Source: Bacillus salacetis (lineage in GTDB: Bacteria > Bacillota > Bacilli > Bacillales > Bacillaceae_B). From it: a DNA stretch of 64,000 bases. Of the stretch, positions 8,633 through 15,559 are shown one piece after another (the first letter of the stretch is position 1; each line of letters starts with the position of its first letter). The translations under genes and the position numbers were made by a program. The stretch lies in NCBI RefSeq assembly GCF_003581585.1, contig NZ_QXIR01000007.1, positions 86,787 through 150,786 on the forward strand. The letters are read 5' to 3'. A model generated the notes under the pieces. It worked only from the letters and a program-made list of their open reading frames with translations. It searched no databases and had not been told where the DNA came from.

Positions 8633-9706
8633 ATGAATCAAGAGACAAAGGAATTATTCCGTACGCTGACTGAATTGCCTGGTGCACCAGGGAATGAGCA
8701 TGCAGTACGTAAATTTATGAGACAGGAACTTACAAAGTACTCTGATGAGATCATCCAGGACGGTCTTGGCGGTATCTTCGGTGTAAGGAAAGGAAAGGAA
8801 AACAGCCCGAAAGTAATGGTTGCGGGGCATATGGATGAAGTAGGATTCATGGTTACATCTGTTACAGATAATGGGATGATCCGCTTCCAGACACTTGGCG
8901 GCTGGTGGAGCCAGGTTCTCCTTGCACAACGCGTGCAGGTCATCACTGATAATGGGCCGGTAACCGGTGTCATCGGTTCCATTCCTCCGCATCTGCTGGA
9001 AGAGTCACAGCGATCGAAGCCAATGGATATCAAGAACATGCTGATCGATATCGGTGCGGATGATAAAGAGGATGCAAAGAGGATCGGAATCAAGCCTGGT
9101 CAGCAGATTGTTCCTATCTGCCCGTTCACACCAATGGCAAACGAAAAGAAAATCCTTGCGAAGGCGTGGGATAACCGTTACGGCTGCGGACTTTCCGTGG
9201 AACTGCTAAAGGAACTGCAGGATGTTGAACTGCCGAACACATTATATTCCGGAGCAACTGTCCAGGAAGAAGTTGGACTCCGCGGTGCCCAGACAGCGGC
9301 GAATATGATCAATCCAGACATCTTCTTTGCCCTTGATGCAAGCCCTGCCAATGATATGTCAGGAAGCAAAAAGGAATTCGGCCATCTTGGACAGGGCGCA
9401 TTGCTGCGTATCCTGGACCGCTCAATGGTCACTCACCGGGGAATGAGGGAATTCATCCTTGATACTGCTGAATCCAATGATATCCCTTATCAATATTTCG
9501 TATCCCAAGGCGGTACCGATGCCGGCCGCGTGCATATCTCAAATGAGGGTGTCCCGAGTGCGGTAATTGGGATCTGTTCCCGGTACATTCACACACATGC
9601 TTCCATGATTCATGTTGACGACTATGCAGCTGCTAAAGAGTTGATTACTAAGCTTGTAAAAGAATGTGACCGTTCTACGATCGACAGCATTCTTCAAAAC
9701 TCATAA
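8633..9706 (+). CDS. ytoP: M42 family aminopeptidase YtoP
   Basis: Co-catalytic metallo-aminopeptidase of the M42 (glutamyl aminopeptidase/endoglucanase-like, TET) family. Metal ligands are visible in order: [10 protein letters not shown] (His and Asp), AWDNRYGCG (bridging Asp), [11 protein letters not shown] (general base Glu and metal Glu), ALDASPAND (Asp) and the late [11 protein letters not shown] (His). 357 aa is full length. RBS AAAGGGG is upstream of ATG 8633. It ends in its own terminator, after which MITE copy C begins. Confidence 0.94.
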   Translation: MNQETKELFRTLTELPGAPGNEHAVRKFMRQELTKYSDEIIQDGLGGIFGVRKGKENSPKVMVAGHMDEVGFMVTSVTDNGMIRFQTLGGWWSQVLLAQRVQVITDNGPVTGVIGSIPPHLLEESQRSKPMDIKNMLIDIGADDKEDAKRIGIKPGQQIVPICPFTPMANEKKILAKAWDNRYGCGLSVELLKELQDVELPNTLYSGATVQEEVGLRGAQTAANMINPDIFFALDASPANDMSGSKKEFGHLGQGALLRILDRSMVTHRGMREFILDTAESNDIPYQYFVSQGGTDAGRVHISNEGVPSAVIGICSRYIHTHASMIHVDDYAAAKELITKLVKECDRSTIDSILQNS

Positions 9707-9716
9707 GAGACAAGAT

Positions 9717-9745
9717 GAAAGAGAGGGCCAACCTCTCTTTCTTTA
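9717..9745 (+). terminator. ytoP terminator
   Basis: Perfect stem GAAAGAGAGG/CCTCTCTTTC with a 5-nt loop and following TTTA tract. Confidence 0.85.
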
Positions 9746-9752
9746 TGTGCAA

Positions 9753-9944
9753 GGCTCTTTTCGTAAACTTGGTTGCTATTCATTATAAATTTCAACTAAT
9801 ATCCTGGTATATGGTCGTAAAAACCCCGGTGAGAATGAAAGAAAAGAGCTGTTCTTTCTTTTTCGAGAGTAAAACCTTTTTATACAGGGGAAAAATCCGG
9901 CACCTGGGATTTTGCCGAAAGCAACAATATATGCGAAAAGAGCC
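9753..9944 (+). mobile_element. MITE-like intergenic repeat, copy C
   Basis: 192-bp, well preserved copy, the closest to copy A by eye. It begins GGCTCTTTTCGTAAACTTGG and ends …GCGAAAAGAGCC. No clear direct repeat flanks it, probably because an older copy is joined to its right end. It fills most of the 417-bp gap between ytoP and the DUF84 gene. Confidence 0.87.
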
Positions 9945-10106
9945 TATTGTAAAATTTGTTTGCTGGTCAAAATTAATTTAAGCTAATATCATGGTTATCC
10001 GCACAAAAAACCTGGTGATCAGGAAATAAAAATGCTGCTCTCCATCTTGGGAAGAACCACTTTGGAAGACAGGGGGTTCCGTAAAGCAGTAATAAACACT
10101 TTCAAA
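9945..10106 (+). mobile_element. Decayed tandem MITE relic C'
   Basis: Sequence immediately after copy C aligns along its length to the element interior: AAATTTGTTTGC, AGCTAATATCATGGT, AAAACCTGGTGATCAGGAAA, GACAGGGG, TTCCGTAAAGCA and a right end TTTCAAAAAGC. It has many substitutions and lacks the segment around CCGGCACC. It is an older copy in the same orientation. Confidence 0.6.
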
Positions 10107-10123
10107 AAGCAAGGGGGCATCCC

Positions 10124-10648
10124 ATGATTATAGGCATAGGCACGAAGAACAAAGCAAAAATTAAAGCTGTACAGCATGGTTTGACGGAAGTGCTCATGCA
10201 AGAAATGGATTTTGCAAGCTTTAAAACCAATTCCGGGGTAAGTGAACAGCCATTTTCAGATGAAGAAACAATTCAGGGGGCAATCAACCGTGCTTCTTCT
10301 GTGCTGGAACTGTCAGACGGGGATATTGGGATTGGATTGGAAGGTGGAGTGGTGCAAACCGGATACGGTCTGTTCCTCTGCAATTGGGGGGCGCTTTCCG
10401 AAAAAGGCAAAGAACCGATCATTGCAGGCGGTGCCAGGATACTCCTTCCGGAAGCCATTGCTAAAAGGCTGAGGGATGGCGAAGAACTGGGACCGGTAAT
10501 GGATGAATTCTGTCAGACAGAAGGGATCCGCCATCACCAAGGTGCAATGGGCATCTTTACAAATGGGGCTGTCCACCGTGATGAGATGTTCAAGCATACT
10601 GTTAAACTCCTGGGCGGACAGTGGAAATACAGAAAAGAATATTCATAA
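10124..10648 (+). CDS. DUF84 (YjjX-type) inosine/xanthosine triphosphatase
   Basis: 174-residue member of the DUF84 NTPase family, which cleans non-canonical ITP/XTP from the nucleotide pool. Recognisable features are the N-terminal IGIGTKNKAKIKAV (the T-x-N-x-x-K nucleotide motif), VSEQPFSDEETIQGAINRA, and GIGLEGGV followed by a strand leading to the catalytic region. A start at ATG 10124 gives the canonical N-terminus, with AAGGGGG 9-10 bp upstream. It is monocistronic, between the MITE pair and the convergent ytoQ. Cytosolic. Confidence 0.88.
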   Translation: MIIGIGTKNKAKIKAVQHGLTEVLMQEMDFASFKTNSGVSEQPFSDEETIQGAINRASSVLELSDGDIGIGLEGGVVQTGYGLFLCNWGALSEKGKEPIIAGGARILLPEAIAKRLRDGEELGPVMDEFCQTEGIRHHQGAMGIFTNGAVHRDEMFKHTVKLLGGQWKYRKEYS

Positions 10649-10650
10649 TT

Positions 10651-10690
10651 AAAAAGGACGCTGAATCCTTGTTGGTTCAGTGTCCTTTTA
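10651..10690. terminator. Bidirectional terminator between DUF84 gene and ytoQ
   Basis: Stem AAAAGGACGCTGAA/TTCAGTGTCCTTTT around a 10-nt loop, with A and T runs at either end. Confidence 0.88.
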
Positions 10691-10706
10691 GTATTGTAGG
10701 TGTATT

Positions 10707-11153
10707 TCATTCAGTGTCGTAAATATACGATAATGCCTTGAGGGCTTGATTGACTGTCTCAACTGTGACATTAGCTTTATTTGATAATTCCTTAAGCGGA
10801 TGATGAAGTTCTCTTGGACGGATCAAAATAACGGGCTTTCCTTTTGCGATTGCCGCACTTGCATCCATTGCTGTATTCCATTGTTTATATTTTTCCCCGA
10901 ATAAAGCAATAACCAAATCTGCCTTCTGCATCAAAACCTCGGTCCGCAGGTTATTTAAATCTGACGCAGCATCATCTTTGAATACAGCATCTGGTTGTTT
11001 CCCCAGGATTTCTTCTCCAATATTATCAGAGCGTTCATGGTTTTCCATCGGACCAACAAAGGAAAGGGGCAGCTGGAGTGCTTTTGCCTTTTCTTTAATT
11101 TCACTTCTCCAGTCACTGTGAATTTCACCGGCTAAGTAGACCGTTAATTCCAT
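10707..11153 (-). CDS. ytoQ: YtoQ family protein
   Basis: 148-residue YtoQ-family protein of the nucleoside-deoxyribosyltransferase/NDT-like fold. It starts MELTVYLAGEIHSDWR (the YLAGxI opening) and has the typical Asp-containing DLVIALFGEKYKQWNTAMDASAAIAKGKP segment. Its biochemical role is not established. ATG 11153 is chosen because GAGGAGG sits 8-9 bp upstream; the longer in-frame extension to 11345 lacks such a site and runs into the promoter region of the divergent lipoprotein gene. Confidence 0.87.
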   Translation of the reverse strand: MELTVYLAGEIHSDWRSEIKEKAKALQLPLSFVGPMENHERSDNIGEEILGKQPDAVFKDDAASDLNNLRTEVLMQKADLVIALFGEKYKQWNTAMDASAAIAKGKPVILIRPRELHHPLKELSNKANVTVETVNQALKALSYIYDTE

Positions 11154-11332
11154 TTTTCCAACCTCCTCAAGAATCGTTATGTTCCATTCTATCACGAAAG
11201 CAAAATGTGAACGAATGGAAAGGCTCTCATGAATTGTCGAAAGATGGGGAATATTATTGAATAGAGGGTTGTCAATAGGGCTTTTTGAGGGGTATGATAG
11301 AAAAGGACTATGCTTGGTAAGGAGTGATATGG

Positions 11333-11845
11333 ATGTCAAAGTCAATGTACTACAAGCTTTCTGTCGTTCTTATTCTTATGCTCGCAGCAGGATGCAGCAG
11401 CGCAACACTGGAAGAAAGTCAGGAAGAAGCAGTGGAAGCCGTGAAGGAAACGTTTGAAAATCCTGTTGATGATGCGAATGAGGAAACAGAAAATTTCCAA
11501 TTTCATCTCCCATCCGGTTCATCAATTAAAGAAGAAAACGCTAATAATGTCATCATAGAGGATGGAAATAATACTTATATTCTATTTTATAATCAAAATG
11601 TCAGTGCAGACAGCGAACAGCTTTTTGATCTTGCTGCAGAGGATGGTGAAAACATCATCAAGCAGGAAACCTTCAAGGATGGCGACAGGTTTGGATATTA
11701 TGTCATCCGGGAAGTGGAAGATGATCAATTTGAACTGACAACCGGCATCGGAGGCACCAAAATGACAACCCAGTCTGTAAAGGATGACCTCGTGGACGAC
11801 AGTGAATTCATGATGAAAGTCGTATCTTCCGTAAAAAATAAATAA
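11333..11845 (+). CDS. Hypothetical lipoprotein
   Basis: 170-residue secreted lipoprotein: a short basic start (MSKSMYYK), hydrophobic h-region and lipobox LAAGC at about residues 14-18, the Cys being the lipidated residue. The mature part begins with an acidic, coiled-coil-prone linker (EESQEEAVEAVKETF) and a small globular domain of beta strands (NFQFHLPSGSSIK, NTYILFYNQ, RFGYYVIREVEDDQFELTTGIGGTKM). No named family recognised. ATG 11333 is preferred over GTG 11324, since AAGGAG overlaps the latter and is 8 bp before the former. Divergent from ytoQ. Confidence 0.82.
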   Translation: MSKSMYYKLSVVLILMLAAGCSSATLEESQEEAVEAVKETFENPVDDANEETENFQFHLPSGSSIKEENANNVIIEDGNNTYILFYNQNVSADSEQLFDLAAEDGENIIKQETFKDGDRFGYYVIREVEDDQFELTTGIGGTKMTTQSVKDDLVDDSEFMMKVVSSVKNK

Positions 11846-11854
11846 AGTTGAATA

Positions 11855-11888
11855 CCTGATTGCCTGGTCATTGATCAGGCTTTTCTTT
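11855..11888 (+). terminator. Probable terminator after lipoprotein gene
   Basis: CCTGAT/ATCAGG stem with an inner TGCC/GGTCA region, followed by TTTTCTTT. MITE copy D starts directly after it. Confidence 0.65.
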
Positions 11889-11894
11889 ATGTAA

Positions 11895-11991
11895 GGCTCT
11901 TTTCTTTCCTGCTTACAGGATTTCTACGGCGATTTACCAGGACAGTATTTGAAATGTATATTGAATAGCAACAACGTTTACGAAAGGTGCT
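11895..11991 (-). mobile_element. Internally deleted MITE, copy D (inverted)
   Basis: A 97-bp derivative with both termini (GGCTCTTTTC at the left; …AACGTTTACGAAAGGTGCT at the right) but missing roughly the first half of the interior. The junction lies at GGCTCTTTTCTTTCC, where the terminal GGCTGTTTTC and an internal AGCTCTTTTCTTTCC of full copies are similar, suggesting deletion by recombination between them. The flanking 8-mers match only 5/8, so it is old. Between this and 12223 there is only a 28-codon frame not called as a gene. Confidence 0.75.
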
Positions 11992-12172
11992 ATTCGTAAA
12001 CGTGTTAAACAAGAAAGGAAAAACTGTTCTTACAGTAGAAATGGAAAAACTCCAGGAAGAAAACGAAATTCTTAACTTAAAAATATAACAGGAGAGAAAG
12101 TTCATATATTCAGGCAGTAAGGGGAAGACAAAGGGAACGGAGAAAATTTAGTAGACAATTACGACATGTGTC

Positions 12173-12186
12173 TTTACACTAGTAAA
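12173..12186. promoter_or_regulatory. Palindrome in the promoter region of the PTS IIC gene
   Basis: TTTACACTAGTAAA is a 5-bp-arm inverted repeat about 40 bp before the start codon. It overlaps a plausible -35 (TTTACA), with TATAAA-like sequence about 18 bp downstream. It could be a repressor site; no family can be assigned. Confidence 0.3.
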
Positions 12187-12223
12187 TGGTTCTATTTTAT
12201 AAATACTAAAAAGGAGGCCAATT

Positions 12224-13240
12224 ATGAAAGGGTTTTTAGAAAAGCAGGGAGTAAAACCGTCAGCTAAAGTGTACTTCATTGACGCCCTGTCCTTTATGGC
12301 ACTCGGGTTGTTCTCATCTCTCATCATTGGACTTATTATAAAAACCATTGGACAGCAGGTCCATGTCAATTTCCTGGTTGAAATGGGGGACCTGGCCATC
12401 AGTTTGATGGGCCCGGCCATTGGTGCTGCAATTGCCTACGGTCTTGGGGCCCCGCCGCTTGTGCTCTTCGCCGGAGTGGTTACAGGTGCTGCCGGAGCTG
12501 CGTTGGGAGGGCCGGCCGGGGCTTATCTGGCTGCTGTACTATCAACTGAAATAGGAAAGCTTGTCAGCAAGACCACAAGAATTGACATCATTGTTACGCC
12601 GCTTGTTACAATAGCTTCCGGTTACACTGTCGCGGCTTTGATCGGCCCTTGGATAGGGGACTTCATGGTGCTCTTTGGCAGCTGGATCGAATGGGGAACG
12701 GAGCAGCGGCCTGTGGTGATGGGCGTTCTGGTAGCAGCCTTGATGGGACTTGCACTGACAGCGCCTATTTCGTCTGCAGCTATTGCCTTGATGCTCGATT
12801 TAAGCGGAGTGGCAGCAGGAGCGGCTACAATCGGCTGCAGTGCCCAAATGGTCGGCTTTGCGGTCATGAGCTACCGCGAAAATAAATTTGGCGGCTTACT
12901 TGCGCAGGGAATCGGTACTTCGATGCTTCAGGTGCCGAATATTGTCCGGAACCCGCGCATTCTCATCCCGCCGACTCTTGCGGGGATGATCCTGGCACCA
13001 ATCGGGACGACGATATGGGTGATGGAGAACAACGCTGCAGGAGCAGGAATGGGAACGAGTGGTTTTGTAGGGCAGATAATGACACTGAAAACGATGGGCT
13101 TCTCTGCAGATGTATGGATGCAGATCCTGATCTTGCATATTGTTGGACCTGCCGTGCTCACGCTGTTAATATCTCTTTATATGAGAAAAATCGGCTGGAT
13201 AAAATCAGACCAGCTCTACATCAGTACAGGAGGTAAATGA
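12224..13240 (+). CDS. PTS EIIC-like (PTS_EIIC_2) membrane protein
   Basis: 338-residue, strongly hydrophobic protein with about eight or nine membrane helices and many Gly/Ala-rich loops (GAAGAALGGPAGAYLAAVL). It matches the PTS_EIIC_2 family of putative sugar permease subunits that occur without EIIA/EIIB domains. No EIIB Cys motif or EIIA His motif is present and no sugar-PTS gene is adjacent, so transport by phosphotransfer cannot be inferred; a solute transporter or sensor is possible. RBS AAAGGAGG lies before ATG 12224. The next gene, ytpP, starts 2 bp after the stop, so the two are probably one operon. Confidence 0.82.
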   Translation: MKGFLEKQGVKPSAKVYFIDALSFMALGLFSSLIIGLIIKTIGQQVHVNFLVEMGDLAISLMGPAIGAAIAYGLGAPPLVLFAGVVTGAAGAALGGPAGAYLAAVLSTEIGKLVSKTTRIDIIVTPLVTIASGYTVAALIGPWIGDFMVLFGSWIEWGTEQRPVVMGVLVAALMGLALTAPISSAAIALMLDLSGVAAGAATIGCSAQMVGFAVMSYRENKFGGLLAQGIGTSMLQVPNIVRNPRILIPPTLAGMILAPIGTTIWVMENNAAGAGMGTSGFVGQIMTLKTMGFSADVWMQILILHIVGPAVLTLLISLYMRKIGWIKSDQLYISTGGK

Positions 13241-13241
13241 T

Positions 13242-13553
13242 ATGCAAAAACTTTCCAGCATGGAAGAGTTCAATACAATGAGAAACAGCGGGAAACATAT
13301 CTTCATGTTCTCTGCGGACTGGTGTCCCGATTGCCGGGTGATCGAACCGGTCCTCCCGGAAATTGAAGAGAATCATTCACAGTACACATTCGTCTACGTG
13401 GACAGAGACGAGTTCATCGACCTATGTGCTGACCTCAGCATATTCGGTATCCCAAGCTTCGTGGCATTTGAAGATGGAAAAGAGCTTGGACGATTCGTCA
13501 GCAAAGATAGAAAGAGCAAAGAACAAATCGAAGAGTTCATTCAGGGATTATAA
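13242..13553 (+). CDS. ytpP: Thioredoxin-like protein YtpP
   Basis: 103-residue thioredoxin fold with redox motif WCPDC (residues 27-31, versus WCGPC in TrxA) and cis-Pro in FGIPSFVAFEDG (about 72). Cytosolic, with no signal peptide. The CPDC motif is characteristic of the YtpP family, whose partners are unknown. AGGAGG overlaps the end of the upstream PTS-like gene and the start codons are nearly contiguous, indicating co-translation. Confidence 0.92.
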   Translation: MQKLSSMEEFNTMRNSGKHIFMFSADWCPDCRVIEPVLPEIEENHSQYTFVYVDRDEFIDLCADLSIFGIPSFVAFEDGKELGRFVSKDRKSKEQIEEFIQGL

Positions 13554-13562
13554 AAATTGTGA

Positions 13563-13593
13563 GCAGAGGGTGCACGTGCCCCTCTGTTTTTTT
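13563..13593 (+). terminator. ytpP terminator
   Basis: CAGAGGG-GCACGTGC-CCTCTG near-perfect stem followed by seven T. Confidence 0.9.
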
Positions 13594-13622
13594 GTGTTTA
13601 GCATGCCAGTGGGGGGCTTGTA

Positions 13623-13842
13623 GTGAAACACCAGGTTATAGAAGGAGCCGCGGTTTACAACCGGGTGAAAAGTCAGGAAACATCGGGTTATAGAAGGAGT
13701 GGCGGTTTATAACCAGGTGAAAAGACGAGAAACACCGGGTTATAGAGTTGGAAACGAGTCATACCAAGGTGATTAGGCAGGAGTCACCCTGTTATAGAAA
13801 GAACAATGGTTCATACCCAGGTGATTAGGGCAGAAACACCGA
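13623..13842. repeat. Tandem 52-53-bp palindromic repeat array (array 1)
   Basis: Four units plus a partial fifth begin with GAAACACC-like boxes at 13624, 13677, 13729, 13781 and 13833. Each unit contains two arms that can pair: CACCGGGTTATA and TATAACCAGGTG (best in the second unit), so every unit is itself a hairpin. Later units are degenerate (GAGTCACCCTGTTATA). No reading frame or T-run fits. It occupies the gap between the ytpP terminator and ytpQ. Confidence 0.85.
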
Positions 13843-13928
13843 ATACCCCTTTCATTTTGTATCAGAGGCCATTTATTGTACAATAAGAACGATTAAAGTA
13901 TGCTCCTGGAGAAGAGGAGGACAAAACA

Positions 13929-14744
13929 ATGGATGCAAAGAAAATGAGGAAGAAGCTTGAAGAAAAGCTGTCTTCTCCTGACCGCAAGTTTATTTTTGAT
14001 AGAGAAAAAGAAGTCTTGCGTATAGAAAACATCAATACGGGAAAAGGAATCAGCGTAACGCTGGCCCCGATTGTCGCGAAGTGGGAAGTATCTAAGGAAA
14101 AGGCAGTCGATGAAGTGGTTTACTATGTGGAAGAAGCCCTGGAGGTCATGGGATATCAGCACACTTTAACCGATAAAGAGAAGCAGATCTTTCCTGTGAT
14201 CCGCTCAACATCGTTCCCGACAGAAACGCATGACGACATTCCTTTTATAACGGAAGAACATACAGCAGAAACCAGGATTTACTATGCTGTGGATCTTGGC
14301 ACTACATATCGGATGATTGATGAGAAGCTGCTTCAGGACGAAGGCTGGACATCTGAAAAAGTGAAGGAAGCGGCTCTCTTTAACCTTCGTTCGCTCCCGG
14401 TTAAATTGAAACAGGACTCACTTGCCGGCAATGTGTTTCATTTCTTGAATACGAATGATGGATATGACGGAAGCCGCATTTTGAATACCTCTTTCCTTAA
14501 GGATATGAAATCAAAGGTGGAAGGCGAGATGACCGTTTCGGTTCCGCATCAGGATGTACTGATTATTGGTGACATCCGGAATGAAACAGGGTATGATATT
14601 CTTGCTGAATTAACGATGAGCTTCTTTACGAACGGTAAAGTTCCGATTACTTCCTTATCTTTTCTTTTTGAAGATAACGAATTGGAACCGATTTTTATAT
14701 TGGCTCAAAATCAAAAAGACCGTAAACCTGGAAGGGAGAAATAA
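13929..14744 (+). CDS. ytpQ: DUF1444 protein YtpQ
   Basis: 271-residue cytosolic protein of the DUF1444/YtpQ family; no enzymatic motif known. The N-terminus is highly basic ([14 protein letters not shown]). The middle has the family-typical [18 protein letters not shown], and the C-terminus ends in [32 protein letters not shown] precedes ATG 13929. ytpR starts 2 bp after its stop, so ytpQ-ytpR form an operon, perhaps with sftA beyond a terminator. Confidence 0.9.
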   Translation: MDAKKMRKKLEEKLSSPDRKFIFDREKEVLRIENINTGKGISVTLAPIVAKWEVSKEKAVDEVVYYVEEALEVMGYQHTLTDKEKQIFPVIRSTSFPTETHDDIPFITEEHTAETRIYYAVDLGTTYRMIDEKLLQDEGWTSEKVKEAALFNLRSLPVKLKQDSLAGNVFHFLNTNDGYDGSRILNTSFLKDMKSKVEGEMTVSVPHQDVLIIGDIRNETGYDILAELTMSFFTNGKVPITSLSFLFEDNELEPIFILAQNQKDRKPGREK

Positions 14745-14746
14745 GA

Positions 14747-15352
14747 ATGAATGTTTTTTACAATATGGAAGGCATAGGAGATACTTTAATCATTTCCTTG
14801 GCTCCAGGATTTGAAGGCGAGAAGTCATTCGATAAAAAAGGTGACGCTGTAAGGATCTTTGATGAAAAAACAGGAGAAACTCTGGGCTTCAACCTGTTCA
14901 ACGCTTCTTCCTACATGAATGTGGATGCCAAAGGACAAGTGGATATGGATCAGGACAAGCTGAAAGAAATCAATGAAGCCATCCAGAAGAATGGATTTGA
15001 AGAAGAACTTCAAGCCGATTTCTCGCCTAAGTTTGTAGTGGGATATGTACAGGAGAAAGAAAAGCACCCGAATGCAGACAAGCTTAGTGTATGTAAAGTG
15101 GATGTCGGTAGTGAGACACTTCAAATTGTTTGCGGTGCGCCTAATATCGACAGCGGCCAAAAAGTGGTTGTTGCCAAAGTCGGTGCTGTCATGCCAAGCG
15201 GAATGCTCATCAAAGATGCTGAATTAAGAGGCGTTGCTTCTTCAGGTATGATCTGCTCGGCAAAAGAATTGGATCTTCCGGACGCACCTCAAGAAAAAGG
15301 CATTTTGGTTCTGGATGAAGACGCGAAAGCCGGAGAACCATTCTCCTTCTAA
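14747..15352 (+). CDS. ytpR: tRNA-binding-domain protein YtpR
   Basis: 201 residues: an N-terminal DUF4479 domain (about 1-90) followed by an EMAP/Trbp111-type OB-fold tRNA-binding domain (about 95-200), with [39 protein letters not shown] and the [14 protein letters not shown] signature. This domain is the same as in the PheT N-terminus and the MetRS C-terminus. The target RNA is unknown. Ribosome site AAGGGAG lies in the end of ytpQ. Followed by a strong terminator. Confidence 0.93.
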   Translation: MNVFYNMEGIGDTLIISLAPGFEGEKSFDKKGDAVRIFDEKTGETLGFNLFNASSYMNVDAKGQVDMDQDKLKEINEAIQKNGFEEELQADFSPKFVVGYVQEKEKHPNADKLSVCKVDVGSETLQIVCGAPNIDSGQKVVVAKVGAVMPSGMLIKDAELRGVASSGMICSAKELDLPDAPQEKGILVLDEDAKAGEPFSF

Positions 15353-15368
15353 TCAACATACAAAATCA

Positions 15369-15417
15369 AAAATTGACTCAGACGGGAAACCCGGTTTCCA
15401 TATGAGTCAATTTTTTT
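15369..15417 (+). terminator. Terminator after ytpR
   Basis: AAAATTGACTC/GAGTCAATTTT outer stem with an inner GAAACC/GGTTTC hairpin, then a T-run. The 140 bp from here to sftA hold only the sftA promoter region. Confidence 0.9.
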
Positions 15418-15559
15418 ATCCATGAGCAGCATGACTTACGAATGGAGAGGGATGCAGAAGCCGGCCATGGACAAAATCTCCCATTCTGTCAAATTTACTC
15501 GAATTTTTTCTTTTAACTGTTAAAATAAATAGTGATTACAGTAGAGAGAGTGATAATAA

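Noticed and set aside
12002..12088. 28-codon frame with coiled-coil-like end (EMEKLQEENEILNLKI) after MITE copy D
   Set aside because: No ribosome site before the GTG and too short to judge; possibly a gene remnant, but unsupported.
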